Source of the DNA: JAGQPD01 sp020426865
GTDB lineage: Bacteria; Planctomycetota; Planctomycetia; Pirellulales; Pirellulaceae
Assembly: GCA_041399065.1 (NCBI GenBank)
Contig: JAWKTN010000010.1
Location: forward strand, 335,013 to 399,012
Reading direction: 5' to 3'
DNA: 64,000 nt
The position numbers and the translations under genes were made by a program. Below, piece after piece: positions 31,055-41,600 of this stretch (the stretch's first letter is position 1; every line of letters starts with the position of its first letter). The notes under the pieces are model-generated. The model made no database searches. It saw nothing but the letters and a program-made list of their open reading frames with translations, and was not told the DNA's origin.

Positions 31055-32227
31055 TCAACACGAACGTTTTGTTTCACCACCGGCTAGCATCTTGGCGATC
31101 TTCCGCCCGGTGGTGCTCAACGGGAGCTGATCGAGTTCGTCGCAACGCAACCATTTTCGTTCATTGTTGGCGGCGTTTGATTGTTTGCCAAGCGGCAATG
31201 CCAAGTGACACTCGAGTGTAATACGATAACGCGTCACACCGTGCTTGATTGTCGCAAGATGTCGATGCATCTTCAACCGATTGCCCGTCAGTTCTTCGAT
31301 ACGATGCAAGAACTCGCGGTCATCGGCCACCGCGGCGATGTCCGGATCGCGTTGGGCCCGAGGAAAGTCCCATAATCCGGCCCAGCGCTCACCTGCCTGA
31401 CAACGCCTCAGCAGGAACCGGTTCCCATCCTGCACAACGATTGCCGCCTCCAGCAGTGATGTGAACTCAGTCCGCTTGCCGATCGCCGGAATCAGCTCGA
31501 CCTGTTCCCGCTCGTAGGCAACACAGAGCTTTCTTGCCGGGCACTTTTGGCAGTCGGGATTCTTGGGAGTGCAGACGAGGCTGCCGAGCTCCATCACGGC
31601 CTGATTGAAACGACCGGGTTGCGCTTTGGGTACCAACCGTTCGGCAAACGCCCACAACAGTTTCTGACCGGGACCCTTTGTCGGCATGCCAGGATATGCC
31701 AAAAGTCGAGCGAACAAACGCAATGTATTGGCTTCGAGAATGGGCTGCGCCTGATCCATTGCGATCGACAGAATGGCTCCCGCCGTGTAGCGGCCGATTC
31801 CTGGCAATGACTGCAAAATCTTGATATCGGTCGGCAAAACGCCATCATGCTCGTTTGTGACCACTTGAGCTGCCGCGTGCAACTGGCGAGCACGTCGATA
31901 ATAGCCAAGACCTTCCCATTGCCTGAACACCGACTGTTCGTCTGCCGCCGCCAGTGCCGCGACATCAGGAAACGCAGCCATAAAGCGCTCGAAGTATGCC
32001 TTTACCGTCTCCACCTGCGTCTGCTGCAGCATGATCTCGCTGACCCACACGCGATACGGATCGCGACTGTTTCGCCAAGGCAAATCGCGGCGGTGGTCCG
32101 CATACCAGCGGACAATCCGTTGACGAAATCGCCGTACCCAGTCGGGATCGGGCAACAACGGATCGTCGTCTCGGCGGTTGGATGCCGAAGCTTGACTCTT
32201 CGAGCCGAATCTTTTCCGTTTCGCCAC
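31055..32227 (-). CDS. mutY: A/G-specific adenine DNA glycosylase
   Basis: A 390-aa base-excision repair enzyme that removes adenine mispaired with 8-oxoguanine. It has MLQQTQVETV, the helix-hairpin-helix segment LPGIGRYTAGAILSIA with the catalytic Asp slightly downstream (the usual position is replaced by ANTLRLFARLL context), and the iron-sulfur ligands C-x6-C-x2-C-x5-C in CTPKNPDCQKCPARKLC. The C-terminal NUDIX-like domain reads 8-oxoG (FLLRRCQAGERWAGLWDFPR). The start is GTG 32227 with AAAGGA upstream. The length is normal. Confidence 0.95.
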   Translation of the reverse strand: MAKRKRFGSKSQASASNRRDDDPLLPDPDWVRRFRQRIVRWYADHRRDLPWRNSRDPYRVWVSEIMLQQTQVETVKAYFERFMAAFPDVAALAAADEQSVFRQWEGLGYYRRARQLHAAAQVVTNEHDGVLPTDIKILQSLPGIGRYTAGAILSIAMDQAQPILEANTLRLFARLLAYPGMPTKGPGQKLLWAFAERLVPKAQPGRFNQAVMELGSLVCTPKNPDCQKCPARKLCVAYEREQVELIPAIGKRTEFTSLLEAAIVVQDGNRFLLRRCQAGERWAGLWDFPRAQRDPDIAAVADDREFLHRIEELTGNRLKMHRHLATIKHGVTRYRITLECHLALPLGKQSNAANNERKWLRCDELDQLPLSTTGRKIAKMLAGGETKRSC

Positions 32228-32479
32228 ACCAGTCCTTTCTGCTTTCGAAGCCGAGGGGGGTAGGGGTTTCGATCAAAGTGAACGGGAGCCCTACGGTAGT
32301 GGGCACGACTTGGAGAGTCAAGCAACGGCATCGAACTTCAATTGTTTTTCCAATTTTCTTTTCGATTCCCGGAAGCGACGTGCCGATATAACGGCTAAGG
32401 TGACTTTGTCGATTGCGCAAGACACGCTGCTAGCGAGGTTGCCAACAGCATTTACGACGATCAAAAGGCAGGACCATCC

Positions 32480-33622
32480 ATGTCGGACCAATTCTCATCG
32501 CCACAGGTAGCACGGGTCGACGGCGCTCATGTCATTCGTCCCACGAAACGCGATTTACCGCTGGCCGAGCAGCCATCAATGCCAGCATTGCGAGCCATGG
32601 CCGGGCAACTGTCGGACGGCAGTTCAGAACAATTGATTCGTCAAGCGGACGAGCTTGGTGAATACTTGCGATCGCAACAATTGGAGCTTGACCGACGTGA
32701 GTCGACCTATAATGCTCGCGCTGCCGCGATGGAAAACGAGATGCGAGTGGCCCGACTTATGTATCGCGAGCGTGAAGCCGGTTTGCGGGTGCGTGAGGAG
32801 GAATTTGAACGCCGAATGACAGCGATCCAAGACCGCACGGCCGAATTCAAGTCAGTAGAGGAGTCGATCCGTCGGGAAAGCGATTTGGTCACGCAACAAT
32901 GTCGTAGCGCCGCCGAACAGGCCAATGAAGCAAGGCATCGTTGGGAGCAACGACTTACGCAACTGGACAAGAGCGAGCAACTGCTTCAGGCTCAAATGTC
33001 GGATTTGAACCATGAACGTCAGCGGTTGGAACAGGAGCGTTCGCAGCTGGTGCACGAACGCCGGAACTTGCAACAACAGTTTGACATGACACAACGAAAA
33101 ACGAAGGCCGAACTGGATCGCAAGCACATTGAGTTGTCGCAGCGAGCCAAGGAGATTGAACGCCGACAGGCGGCGGCGCGTCAGCTACACATGGATGTTG
33201 CCCGGATGCACCGCGAGGCGATGGAGATGCGGTTGTGCACGGAAGAGCTATGGGGCAAATTGACGGAACAGGTGTCGCCAGCCGAGTTGACGAAGTCCTT
33301 AGCGGAAATGCGTCGCAAGCTGGCTGGTCAGTTTCAGTTGGCGAATCAATCGCTGGCACAACAGCGCCAGGAATTGAAGGAGCTGATTGGCAAGCTGGCA
33401 GAACATCAAAACCGCGTCAGCAAACAGCGGCAGGAAGTACAAACATGGGTGGCTCGACGCAACGCGGAAATTGAGGAGCAAGCGGCACGTCTGGTGGAAC
33501 GTGAACAACAGTTGGAGAACCAGAAGCCGGATCTGCAGTATTTGGAAAAAGAGATCGAACGCCAGCGACACCAGTACGAACAGGAGATTCGTCGCCTGAA
33601 AAATCTCGTAAGTTCTTCGTAG
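32480..33622 (+). CDS. Coiled-coil protein, cytoplasmic
   Basis: A 380-aa protein that is almost entirely coiled coil from about residue 50 to the end, rich in Glu, Gln and Arg heptads (ERQRLEQERSQLVHERRNLQ, REREAGLRVREEEFERR). A short globular-looking stretch (TEELWGKLTEQVSPAEL) lies near residue 255. There is no signal peptide or enzyme motif. ATG 32480 follows AGGCAGGA. It may be a structural or scaffolding protein; I know no named family for it. It is upstream of obgE with a 56-bp gap and may share its transcript. Confidence 0.75.
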   Translation: MSDQFSSPQVARVDGAHVIRPTKRDLPLAEQPSMPALRAMAGQLSDGSSEQLIRQADELGEYLRSQQLELDRRESTYNARAAAMENEMRVARLMYREREAGLRVREEEFERRMTAIQDRTAEFKSVEESIRRESDLVTQQCRSAAEQANEARHRWEQRLTQLDKSEQLLQAQMSDLNHERQRLEQERSQLVHERRNLQQQFDMTQRKTKAELDRKHIELSQRAKEIERRQAAARQLHMDVARMHREAMEMRLCTEELWGKLTEQVSPAELTKSLAEMRRKLAGQFQLANQSLAQQRQELKELIGKLAEHQNRVSKQRQEVQTWVARRNAEIEEQAARLVEREQQLENQKPDLQYLEKEIERQRHQYEQEIRRLKNLVSSS

Positions 33623-33678
33623 ACGTAGCGACCGGCGGGCAAGCCGAATTACAATGTGGTTTTTCGGATTGCTCATCC

Positions 33679-34680
33679 ATGTTTGTAGATCGCGTACAAA
33701 TCGACGTCCAGGGGGGCAAAGGAGGCGACGGTTGTTGCAGTTTCCTCCGCTTGCGGTATGTCCCCAGGGGTGGCCCGGATGGCGGTGATGGTGGGCGCGG
33801 AGGGAGTATCGTCATCGTGGCGATCGAAGGCGTTGACAGCCTGGCCGCGGTAGCTCACCGAAAACACTGGAAAGCCCGTAGCGGCAAGCACGGTGAAGGC
33901 GCTAACCGACACGGCCGAGCGGCCGAAGACCTTGTGATTCAAGTGCCACCCGGGACAGTCGTGATCGATTCCGAACACGACTTGGTGCTGCGCGACCTCA
34001 AGGACGCGGGAGACCAGGTCATCGCGGCGAAGGGGGGGCGCGGTGGCAAGGGCAACGCCCATTTCAAGACGTCGACGAATCGAGCACCGCGCGAGTTTAC
34101 TCGCGGCGAACCGGGCGAAGAACGACGCCTGGTGTTGGAGTTAAAGGTGATTGCCGATGCTGGCCTGATCGGCATGCCCAACGCCGGCAAGAGTACGTTG
34201 CTCAGTCGACTCACGCGCGCCAGACCAGAAATCGCGGACTATCCGTTTACTACCAAGCATCCGAACCTGGGCCGCGTTCAAATCGACTTTGATCGCACGT
34301 TCGTGTTGGCCGATATCCCTGGCCTGATCGAAGGTGCTCACGAAGGCGTCGGGCTGGGACACGAGTTTTTGCGGCACGTACAGCGAGCGGGCGTGTTGAT
34401 CCACCTGGTCGAGCCGATGCCGATCGATGGTTCGGACCCAGTTTACAACTATCGCGCCATTCGCGATGAGCTAGTGCAATTCGATCCGGCGTTGGCAGAA
34501 CGTCCGGAGATCCTGGTCGTGAGCAAAGCCGAATTGCCGGTTGCCGAGGACGTGCAGCAACAGATTGCCGCTGCGACCGGTATTCAACCGATGTTGATTT
34601 CCGCCGTGACCGGCCAGGGTTTGAATCAGCTGACGACGACAATCTACCAACAATTGCAGTCTCGTAACTCCGAGGTGTGA
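33679..34680 (+). CDS. obgE: Obg-family ribosome-associated GTPase
   Basis: A 333-aa GTPase involved in 50S ribosome maturation and growth control. The Gly-rich Obg fold opens FVDRVQIDVQGGKGGDGCC. G1 is GMPNAGKST, G2 is in YPFTTKHPNLG, G3 is ADIPGLIEGAHEG and G5 is ISAVTG. The G4 motif, usually NKxD, reads SKAE here. The C-terminal extension found in some Obg proteins is absent. The stop codon overlaps the region of the coaX start, so the two are probably one operon. Confidence 0.95.
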   Translation: MFVDRVQIDVQGGKGGDGCCSFLRLRYVPRGGPDGGDGGRGGSIVIVAIEGVDSLAAVAHRKHWKARSGKHGEGANRHGRAAEDLVIQVPPGTVVIDSEHDLVLRDLKDAGDQVIAAKGGRGGKGNAHFKTSTNRAPREFTRGEPGEERRLVLELKVIADAGLIGMPNAGKSTLLSRLTRARPEIADYPFTTKHPNLGRVQIDFDRTFVLADIPGLIEGAHEGVGLGHEFLRHVQRAGVLIHLVEPMPIDGSDPVYNYRAIRDELVQFDPALAERPEILVVSKAELPVAEDVQQQIAAATGIQPMLISAVTGQGLNQLTTTIYQQLQSRNSEV

Positions 34681-34682
34681 TT

Positions 34683-35498
34683 GTGGAAGCACCGGACAGC
34701 ATCTTAGCTATTGATATCGGCAATTCTTCGATTCATGCAGGCTGTTTTGTCGACATTCCAACGATGACCGGAGGTCGGCAACCTCCGTTGCCAGCGCCGG
34801 TAGTGTCACAAGCCTGGACAAGCGAGGGACCGGTTCCTAACGATCCCATGCCACCCAACGCGGTGACCATGAACACGGTCTGGGTAGTAGCGAGCGTGAA
34901 CCGCGCCGGACTTCAACGTGTCCGCCAGTGGCATGATAGCGTCGCTCCTAGTTGTCCCTTCATCGTGTTGGCACGCGATGCATTCTCGCTGGCGATCGAT
35001 GTGCGGCATCCCGATCGCGTGGGGATCGACCGGTTGGCCGCAGCCACCGCGGCCAATCGCCTGCGGCCGAAAGGACGATCTGCGGTTGTCGTCGACGCCG
35101 GTACGGCGATTACCGTCGATGCCCTTGACAGTCGCGGGTGCTTTTTGGGAGGCGCCATTCTGCCCGGCGTAGGACTGATGGCCAGGTCGCTATCAACCTG
35201 GACCGATCAACTGCCACTCGTCGAGTGCGATCTCGGCAACCAGAGCGCTCCGGCTATTGGCAAGCAGACAGTCGAGGCGATTCGGGGCGGCATCACTTGG
35301 GGAATCCGTGGAGCGGTCCGCGCATTGGCACAACAGATCCAGACTGAATTGGGAGACACCGAATCGCCCATATTTGTCACCGGCGGTAGCGGACGGCACC
35401 TAACGAGCGGATGGCCATCCGCGACCTTCATTCCGCAATTAACGTTGGCCGGCGTCGTAATCGCCTACCTGGAAACCGCTTCGCGCCCGGGCACCTGA
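34683..35498 (+). CDS. coaX: Type III pantothenate kinase
   Basis: A 271-aa enzyme that phosphorylates pantothenate, the first step of coenzyme A synthesis. The signature blocks are AIDIGNSS (phosphate binding), DRVGIDRLAAATAAN, VVDAGTAITVDAL (catalytic Asp) and GGAILPGVGLMARSL. GTG 34683 lies 7 bp after GAGG and is preferred; an in-frame GTG at 34677 overlaps the obgE stop (GTGA) and would add two residues. Length and motifs are complete. Confidence 0.92.
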   Translation: MEAPDSILAIDIGNSSIHAGCFVDIPTMTGGRQPPLPAPVVSQAWTSEGPVPNDPMPPNAVTMNTVWVVASVNRAGLQRVRQWHDSVAPSCPFIVLARDAFSLAIDVRHPDRVGIDRLAAATAANRLRPKGRSAVVVDAGTAITVDALDSRGCFLGGAILPGVGLMARSLSTWTDQLPLVECDLGNQSAPAIGKQTVEAIRGGITWGIRGAVRALAQQIQTELGDTESPIFVTGGSGRHLTSGWPSATFIPQLTLAGVVIAYLETASRPGT

Positions 35499-36254
35499 TG
35501 CCGACGGCACGGCCACCTGCTCTGCCTGGAAACCAGGTATGTGTAAAAATGGCAATAGGATTGCGTTGATCTGCTTCCGGTGAGCAGTCCGCGTCGAATG
35601 ACAAAGTGGGAAATAGCGGATCGCAGTCATACTCAGAATCCCGGTACGCGTACGCGCTCGTCGTCGATCGACAAGGGTTCAACATTCGTTCCATTGCCGG
35701 CGCGATCACCGAGTACGAGTAGGAGTACCGTTGCACTGAGTACGAGTACGATTTGCCTGACGAACTTGAATCATTACCAGACGCCGCGGCGATAAGCCCT
35801 CGCTGGGGCAGTTATCGCGGAATCGGCGATAAGTCGACAGATAATTATCCCTTACTTATTGCCGATGACCGTGAAATTGGCAAGTGTAACAGAAAAACAG
35901 GGGTTTCTGATCGTTTTACCGCTTTGTCATCAAGTCGGGATTGCTGATGGTGAAATGACGGCCGTGCGGTTTGGCAGTCGAATGTCGCTGACGGAAAAAC
36001 TAACCGCAGCTTGGCGCTTTTTGGTGACTAAAGACGGTAAGGAAGACCGCTGTTCTTAGATGATTCGACGACACGCTTGGCGTGGAGCCAGTCCCGCCGC
36101 GCGGTGTTATCCGTCGGCAGCCTCCCCGGAATTTGATCAGGACGCCCCCGCCGCCTTTGCTTCGCACAAAGTGGGTTACACGAACCACAAACCGTCATTG
36201 TCCAAACAGCGGCTACGGTCAGGATGTACATCGTGAGGAGATGCTCAGGACTCG
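35499..36254. other. Intergenic region, no supported gene
   Basis: About 750 bp between coaX and the leftward DUF998 gene. Only short overlapping frames without ribosome-binding sites are present. A simple GAGTACGAGTA repeat occurs twice between 35706 and 35755. No hairpin terminator was identified. Confidence 0.5.
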
Positions 36255-36947
36255 CTAATCTGCGTCGGACAATGACGCCGACGCGTCTTCATCGACAATG
36301 CTACAGGGTTTGCCAAGGATTTTGGTACCGTTTTGGCTTGCTTGTCGATCGGCGGCGGTATTTGTCACATAACATGACAGCATATAGGCACCGACGCCAA
36401 TCCAGCTGATGGCGGCCAGTGAATAAAGCAACTGAAGAAGGCCCGCGAATTGCGTTCGCCCGGTCGCAAACATAATCGCGACGATTGCAACCATAAAGAT
36501 GTTCGTGCCGATAAGGTACCGGTTCAGCGTCGTTGCTTCACTGCGATTCCACAAAGCAGCGGCCAGCATTGCTGGTCCGCCGAGCAGAGGAAAGCTCAAA
36601 CCGAAGCCAAAATGCCGCCAATCTGGATGGGGATAAAACCCTGCAAACCACATCGCCACGCCAAACATCACAATGATGCACCACGTCCATCGTTTGGGAA
36701 TCGCACTTGCGTCGAGGTGGCGAAGTGCCCGCCAGAAACCATATGCAGCAAACATCGCGGCAAAGCCAACCAGCATCAGCCCGATGTTGAGGATTTGTGG
36801 GTGAGGGGCGCCTTCGGCTCCGAGTTCACTGGCATATTGTCCGACCAAGCTGAAACTGGGATAAAACAACGACGCCAAAAAGACTGTCCCAAAATAGAGG
36901 ACGGGGACCGCGATACCGGCCCTAAGTGAAAGTGCTTCAAGTTTCAT
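36255..36947 (-). CDS. DUF998-type multi-pass membrane protein
   Basis: A 230-aa integral membrane protein with about six hydrophobic helices (e.g. AGIAVPVLYFGTVFLASLFYP, LMLVGFAAMFAAYGFW, LLQLLYSLAAISWIGVGAYML). The early PSFSLVGQYASELGAEGAPH motif is characteristic of DUF998 proteins, whose function is unknown. ATG 36947 has GGAGGG 8 bp upstream. The C-terminal 35 residues are hydrophilic and acidic. It stands alone. Confidence 0.8.
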   Translation of the reverse strand: MKLEALSLRAGIAVPVLYFGTVFLASLFYPSFSLVGQYASELGAEGAPHPQILNIGLMLVGFAAMFAAYGFWRALRHLDASAIPKRWTWCIIVMFGVAMWFAGFYPHPDWRHFGFGLSFPLLGGPAMLAAALWNRSEATTLNRYLIGTNIFMVAIVAIMFATGRTQFAGLLQLLYSLAAISWIGVGAYMLSCYVTNTAADRQASQNGTKILGKPCSIVDEDASASLSDAD

Positions 36948-37390
36948 CACAAATACCCTCCTAACAGGAACGAGTCTAATTGATACGACTTCGAAAAGGA
37001 AGTAAACGAATGGCACACGGCTCAAAGCTGCAGAACTTCAGCAAAAAGGATCGCAGGCACTTCTTCGGACGATGAAATGCCGGCGTCTTCTCGTTCAACG
37101 CCGCGTCGTTGGTGGCTCTCTTCTCCTGTGAAGCGGTCGTGAGATGGCAGCCGTTCCAACCGCTACACTTCGCTCTCGATGATTCGTACCTCGGACACGC
37201 GGCCAAGCAAGACCACGATCCGACACCACCACCGACCGAACGCTCTACAACCGCGAACGCACTCGCCTTTTCGCGACGGCGGTGTCTTTTTTAGGGTGTC
37301 TGGCGGTGTTTCTTCTGGCGGTGTTTTTCTCAAGCCGTTTACCGTGCAAGTACTTGTGAACAAAGTCCGTGAGGTGCTAGACCATTGCAC
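36948..37390. other. Intergenic region, no supported gene
   Basis: About 440 bp. It contains a short imperfect direct repeat built on GGCGGTGTTT (around 37300-37330). No gene or clear signal was seen. Confidence 0.4.
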
Positions 37391-37800
37391 TCAGGATGAG
37401 CCATGCCACGATCGTGTCGGATAGCGATGCGCGCTGTTCCCGTTTGTTAGTGCGTGCCAGCGGTTGTCTCCGCCGCCGTCAACTCGCGATTTGCTGGCAA
37501 TCCAATCGTGTTTGAGTTGTGTGACGAGCGTCGTGCGTCGAGCGATCGCCACTAAGTTGTTTCGTTCGCTGATGTCGACCTGCAGATCGTAGAGTGCCTC
37601 GCGATCCCTCTCTCATTTGTCGTCCCGGTAGATGATGCCCAGTTTGCGATGTGTAGGGTCGTCACGCCCGTGCCAGGAAAGGCGATCGTAGTCGCGCGGT
37701 GCCGCAAGCCGATTGCGCGGTGACGGCGAGGTGACGTGAAAGACGGTTAGCGTCGGTGGCGAAATGAGCACGCTGTGCATCCGACACCAGCATCACCAGC
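37391..37800 (-). pseudogene. C-terminal relic of a sulfatase-like gene
   Basis: On the minus strand a frame ending at TGA 37391-37393 encodes DREALYDLQVDISERNNLVA, the typical end of a sulfatase C-terminal domain, followed by a basic tail. Reading upstream in the same frame gives RDYDRLSWHGRDDP and RKLGIIYRDDK, but an in-frame TGA (37613-37615) interrupts it. The preceding residues (SPPTLTVFHVTSPSPRNRL) look coding but have no start. Everything N-terminal to this, including the formylglycine motif, is missing. The family assignment is moderate. Confidence 0.5.
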
Positions 37801-37979
37801 AGGGTGAAGCGAAGAGTCGGAAGGTGGATCGGCTCGGCGTTGAAAGGAACGGCACGCGGAAGCGGCGACACGCCAATTCGGTGTTCGATAGCTTGACGGA
37901 TGGGATAGAATGAGTAAGAGCATGATCATCTCCGTTGGCGGACGGTAACCTGTTGGAATTGAGACTGCGTTTTGTACTT

Positions 37980-38570
37980 ATGAGTGGCGATTCGTTAGGA
38001 TCCATCTCCGTTTTATTCGAGCAGTTGCAGCAGGGTGACGCGACGGCAGCGCACGAGGTATGGTCGAGATATTTTCCCCGGTTGGCCGGATTGGCCCGAC
38101 GTATACTCAGCAATCGGCAACTGCCACAAGGGGCGGAAGATGCTGTGCAGGACGCTTTCTTCAAGTTTTTTCGACGTGTGGAGCGAGGGGACTACGAGTC
38201 CGGACTGCGTCGTGATGACCTGTGGCGGACACTCAGTTTGATCACAGTGCAAGCTGCGCGCAAGTTAATGATTCGTGAATCAGCTCAAAGACGTGGTTCT
38301 GGCAAGGTGTTCACGGAAACGGATATGGTTGGTGGGAACGGAAATCACCGTCGATTCGAATCGGCATTCGGCAGGCTCTCAACAGCAGAGTGCGACATTA
38401 TTTGTTCCGAGTTCCTGCAGCGGCTCGATGGCCCACTTCGAGAAGTGGCGATTCTACGTTTGGCGGGATACACGAATCCAGAAATCAAATCGATACTTGG
38501 GTGTTCATTGCGGTCGGTCGAGCGGCAGCTGTATGTCATTCGAGCGACGTGGTGCGAGTACGTCGACTAG
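37980..38570 (+). CDS. ECF-type RNA polymerase sigma factor
   Basis: A 196-aa sigma factor. Region 2 (-10 recognition and core binding) covers FEQLQQGDATAAHEVWSRYF to QGAEDAVQDAFFKFFRRV; region 4 (-35 recognition) covers LREVAILRLAGYTNPEIKSIL with the helix-turn-helix continuing CSLRSVERQL. There is no region 3, as expected for ECF factors. ATG 37980 is used; the frame extends 15 codons upstream to 37935. It converges on the giant Ser/Thr kinase gene (gap 63 bp). ECF sigma genes beside such kinases are a known planctomycete arrangement, suggesting the kinase signals to the sigma factor. Confidence 0.88.
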   Translation: MSGDSLGSISVLFEQLQQGDATAAHEVWSRYFPRLAGLARRILSNRQLPQGAEDAVQDAFFKFFRRVERGDYESGLRRDDLWRTLSLITVQAARKLMIRESAQRRGSGKVFTETDMVGGNGNHRRFESAFGRLSTAECDIICSEFLQRLDGPLREVAILRLAGYTNPEIKSILGCSLRSVERQLYVIRATWCEYVD

Positions 38571-38633
38571 ATGAGCTATCGATGAAGGTTTCCACATGTC
38601 GGAATCGCCAGGCCTCAGAGATCGGGGTAGGCA

Positions 38634-41600
38634 TCATCGCGTCAGAAGTCGAAACCCTACGACGCTGTGGGAAAGGTTTTGTGGGGGTGGGTGTGCCGTC
38701 GAGGCTGCGATCCGTTGGCGGTTTGGCGTTCCCAACGGTTCGGCAGGAGCGAGGGATAACTCGCTCAGCTGTTCGTACAGTCGTTGTAGGTCCCAGACGC
38801 GGATTCCGTGTTGGCAGTTGCGACTGACGAGAAAGCGGCCGTCGGCGGAGAACTCCGCTTGATTGGTGGCTTGCGGTGGAGCACAGGTAAGGCTGACTAT
38901 TTCCCGGCCCGTTTCGCGATCGATGAGGGAAAGTGAGTCGTCGTCCGCACGAGACGCAAAGAAGGTACCATCCCGATTGAGCCAGCCACCTCGAACGAAC
39001 GTTCGCACGGGTTGCCAGGAGGTGGCGTCAATGAGCTGGCCGGGTCGGTACCCCATCATGAACCAGTGGCCATCACCGCTGAAATTGCCAAAGATCGATG
39101 ATTGCTCAAGCCTGGTCAATGGGGAACCGTTGCCGGCGTCCCACAGTTGCCCAGTTGCCCACTCGTAATCGCAAGTCACCAGATGCCGCCCGTTGGGGCT
39201 GATAGCCACCGACCAGATGTCCGTACCGGCGGCGACTTGCCGAAGTTGCGAGTCGCCGTCTCGATCAAGCAACCACACACCCGCCGATGGTTGAAACTGA
39301 CCAACAGCACGGATCCCTGCGGCGACCGTCCGGCCATCGGAACTATTAACGAGGCACGTTGTGGGAGGGATCATGGTTTTTCTCGGCGGGCCGATCTCGA
39401 CTTCACCAGGGAATGTCGAGGATACGCTCCATGGCCAGCGATAGGTGCCTGACGAACTGGAGATGAGCAGGCTTGCTGTTTGCAGTGAGGAATTCGCGTC
39501 CCCCGGTGTGGGTGGTTCGAAGAGAACGGCCAGCGCGTTCGGTATGGGCAAGAACGCGTGCGATGTGGGATACGTGAGGTCCCAGAACGCGACACCATGG
39601 GTGGTGGCGGCAGCCAATAGCCGACTGTCATGGCTAATAGTCGTCCCCAGATAAAGTTCATCGGGTGGCTGACCCTCGATCGATAGCGAGCGACAAACGT
39701 AATTCAACCCACACTTCACTTCGGCAACTTCGTGGTCATCGGTGCTAACCGCGATGCGGCAATCGTCGGCCGAGAAGCGGACGGGGCCAACCGAGTTGGC
39801 GCGCGATATCGCGACTTGCTGTTGGCGCGAAGCGATGTCCCACAGACGTACCACTCGGCCCCACTCGACCGTCGCCAAGTGCTCGCCATCGTGGCTATAG
39901 CTGATTCGCACTCCTCCAGTTGGCGTGACGATGGTGCTCAGCAATTGGCCGGATTGTCCATCGATGATCCGGATCCAGTGCTCACCATTTCCACTCATCG
40001 CCAAGGTCTTCCCAAAAGGGTGCCACGCCAGGTGATGGCAGCCTTTAGGGACCATCATTCGGTGGAGGACACGGCCATCGTCGAGATTCCGAATCACAGC
40101 CACATTTTCCGTCGGTGATGCGATCGCCACTTCAGGCTTTGCCGGATGAGTAGCTAGGATAATATTGCCGAGCAATGTGTCGGGGGCAAGTGTGACACCA
40201 ACTTGCCTCCCAGACGCGAGATCGTAACGCGTGATTGATCCGTGTGAGTCTACGGACACGATGGTATTTCGGCCGTGTGCGACATCGATTGCCGAGCAGT
40301 CCGCGATAGCGATGATGGGTGTTAGGTGAGAGTCAGCAATGCGCCACGCTCGGGCAAACGACCGACTGCCAGTAGACGGGCTGCCATCTGCCGTGGTATC
40401 GCGATAGTGAATAATGAGATAAGTGCCATCGCGAGATAGTGTTGGCAGGGCGAGAAGTTTTCCGTTCTTGCCCGGGCAAGCGATGGCGTCAATTTCCGTG
40501 TCGTCGAGCAGGCGACGAATACTGCAATTCCCGTGGAGATCGGTGCGCGCGTAGAGTTGGAAGGAATCATCGACATCGAAGGCGAGCGAGCCGACAGGAA
40601 AACCGGGCCATGTACGCTGCAGTTCGAGATCGGATTGTGACAGCGCCGCAATCGCGGTGTTGCACATCGACCGTTGTTGGTCAGGCAGGAGGCGTTCGTA
40701 GCGGGCAATCGAGGGAATTTCTTGTAACGTAGCCAAGCTATGGAAACGTTGGCCGGAGAGTCTGCTAAGCGTTGTGGCTCGGGCCTCCGCCAATTTCGAG
40801 TTGATCAGGCTGGACCTTGCCCGCGACTCTTCACGCAGCGCCCATGCCGATAACGTTATCGTGACCACCGAGAGGCACGTCATCGCGATGATGATCGACA
40901 TGGCTGCTGTCGCCCAGCCTGGATTTCGTCGGCACCATCGGAAGATTCTCACGAGGTGGGAAGTTCTCCGTGCTTTAATGGGCTGTTGCGTCAGAAACCG
41001 CTGAAGATCGTCTGCCAAGTCCTGGGCGGTCTGATACCGTTCGGTTACGCTCTTGGCCAGGCACTTCTGGGCAACGGTTTCCAGGTCAACGGGGATTTGT
41101 GCGTTCAATTGCCGGGGTGCCACAGCGTAGGCGCCGATCACTTGTTGGATCGTTCCCCAGGATGTGGCTGCCTGAAACGGTGGCCGCCCAGTGAGGAGCG
41201 AATACAACACCGCACCCAGAGAATATACATCGCTTTGCACAGAGACGCTCGCCGAGTTGCCAGTCGCCTGCTCGGGTGACATGTAGGCGGGAGTGCCCAG
41301 TATCTGTCCGGAACATGTGGGGTTCGGTGAACAACTATCGTCCGTGTTGCCGTTGATGGGGGCGAAGAGCAGCTTTGCCAGGCCAAAATCCGTAACGCGA
41401 GCGTTCCCCCGACTGTCAAACAATATGTTTCGCGGCTTGATGTCGCGATGAACGATCCCGCGAAGGTGTGCCGCGTGGATGGCGCAGGCCACTTGCCGAG
41501 TGATCTCAGCAGCCTGGTTCGGTGGCAACGGGCCATCACGAAGGCGATCCGCGAGATTCCCACCCTCCAGAAGCAGCATCGAAAAGTAGGCGTGGCCTTC

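Noticed and set aside
36028..36231. Small exported protein on the minus strand (MYILTVAAVW start)
   Set aside because: The hydrophobic start is short, no ribosome-binding site precedes it, and the remainder is basic and low quality.
37179..37424. 81-codon plus-strand frame before the sulfatase relic
   Set aside because: Composition is repetitive (GGVSSGGV) with no start signal; more likely chance within a non-coding spacer.
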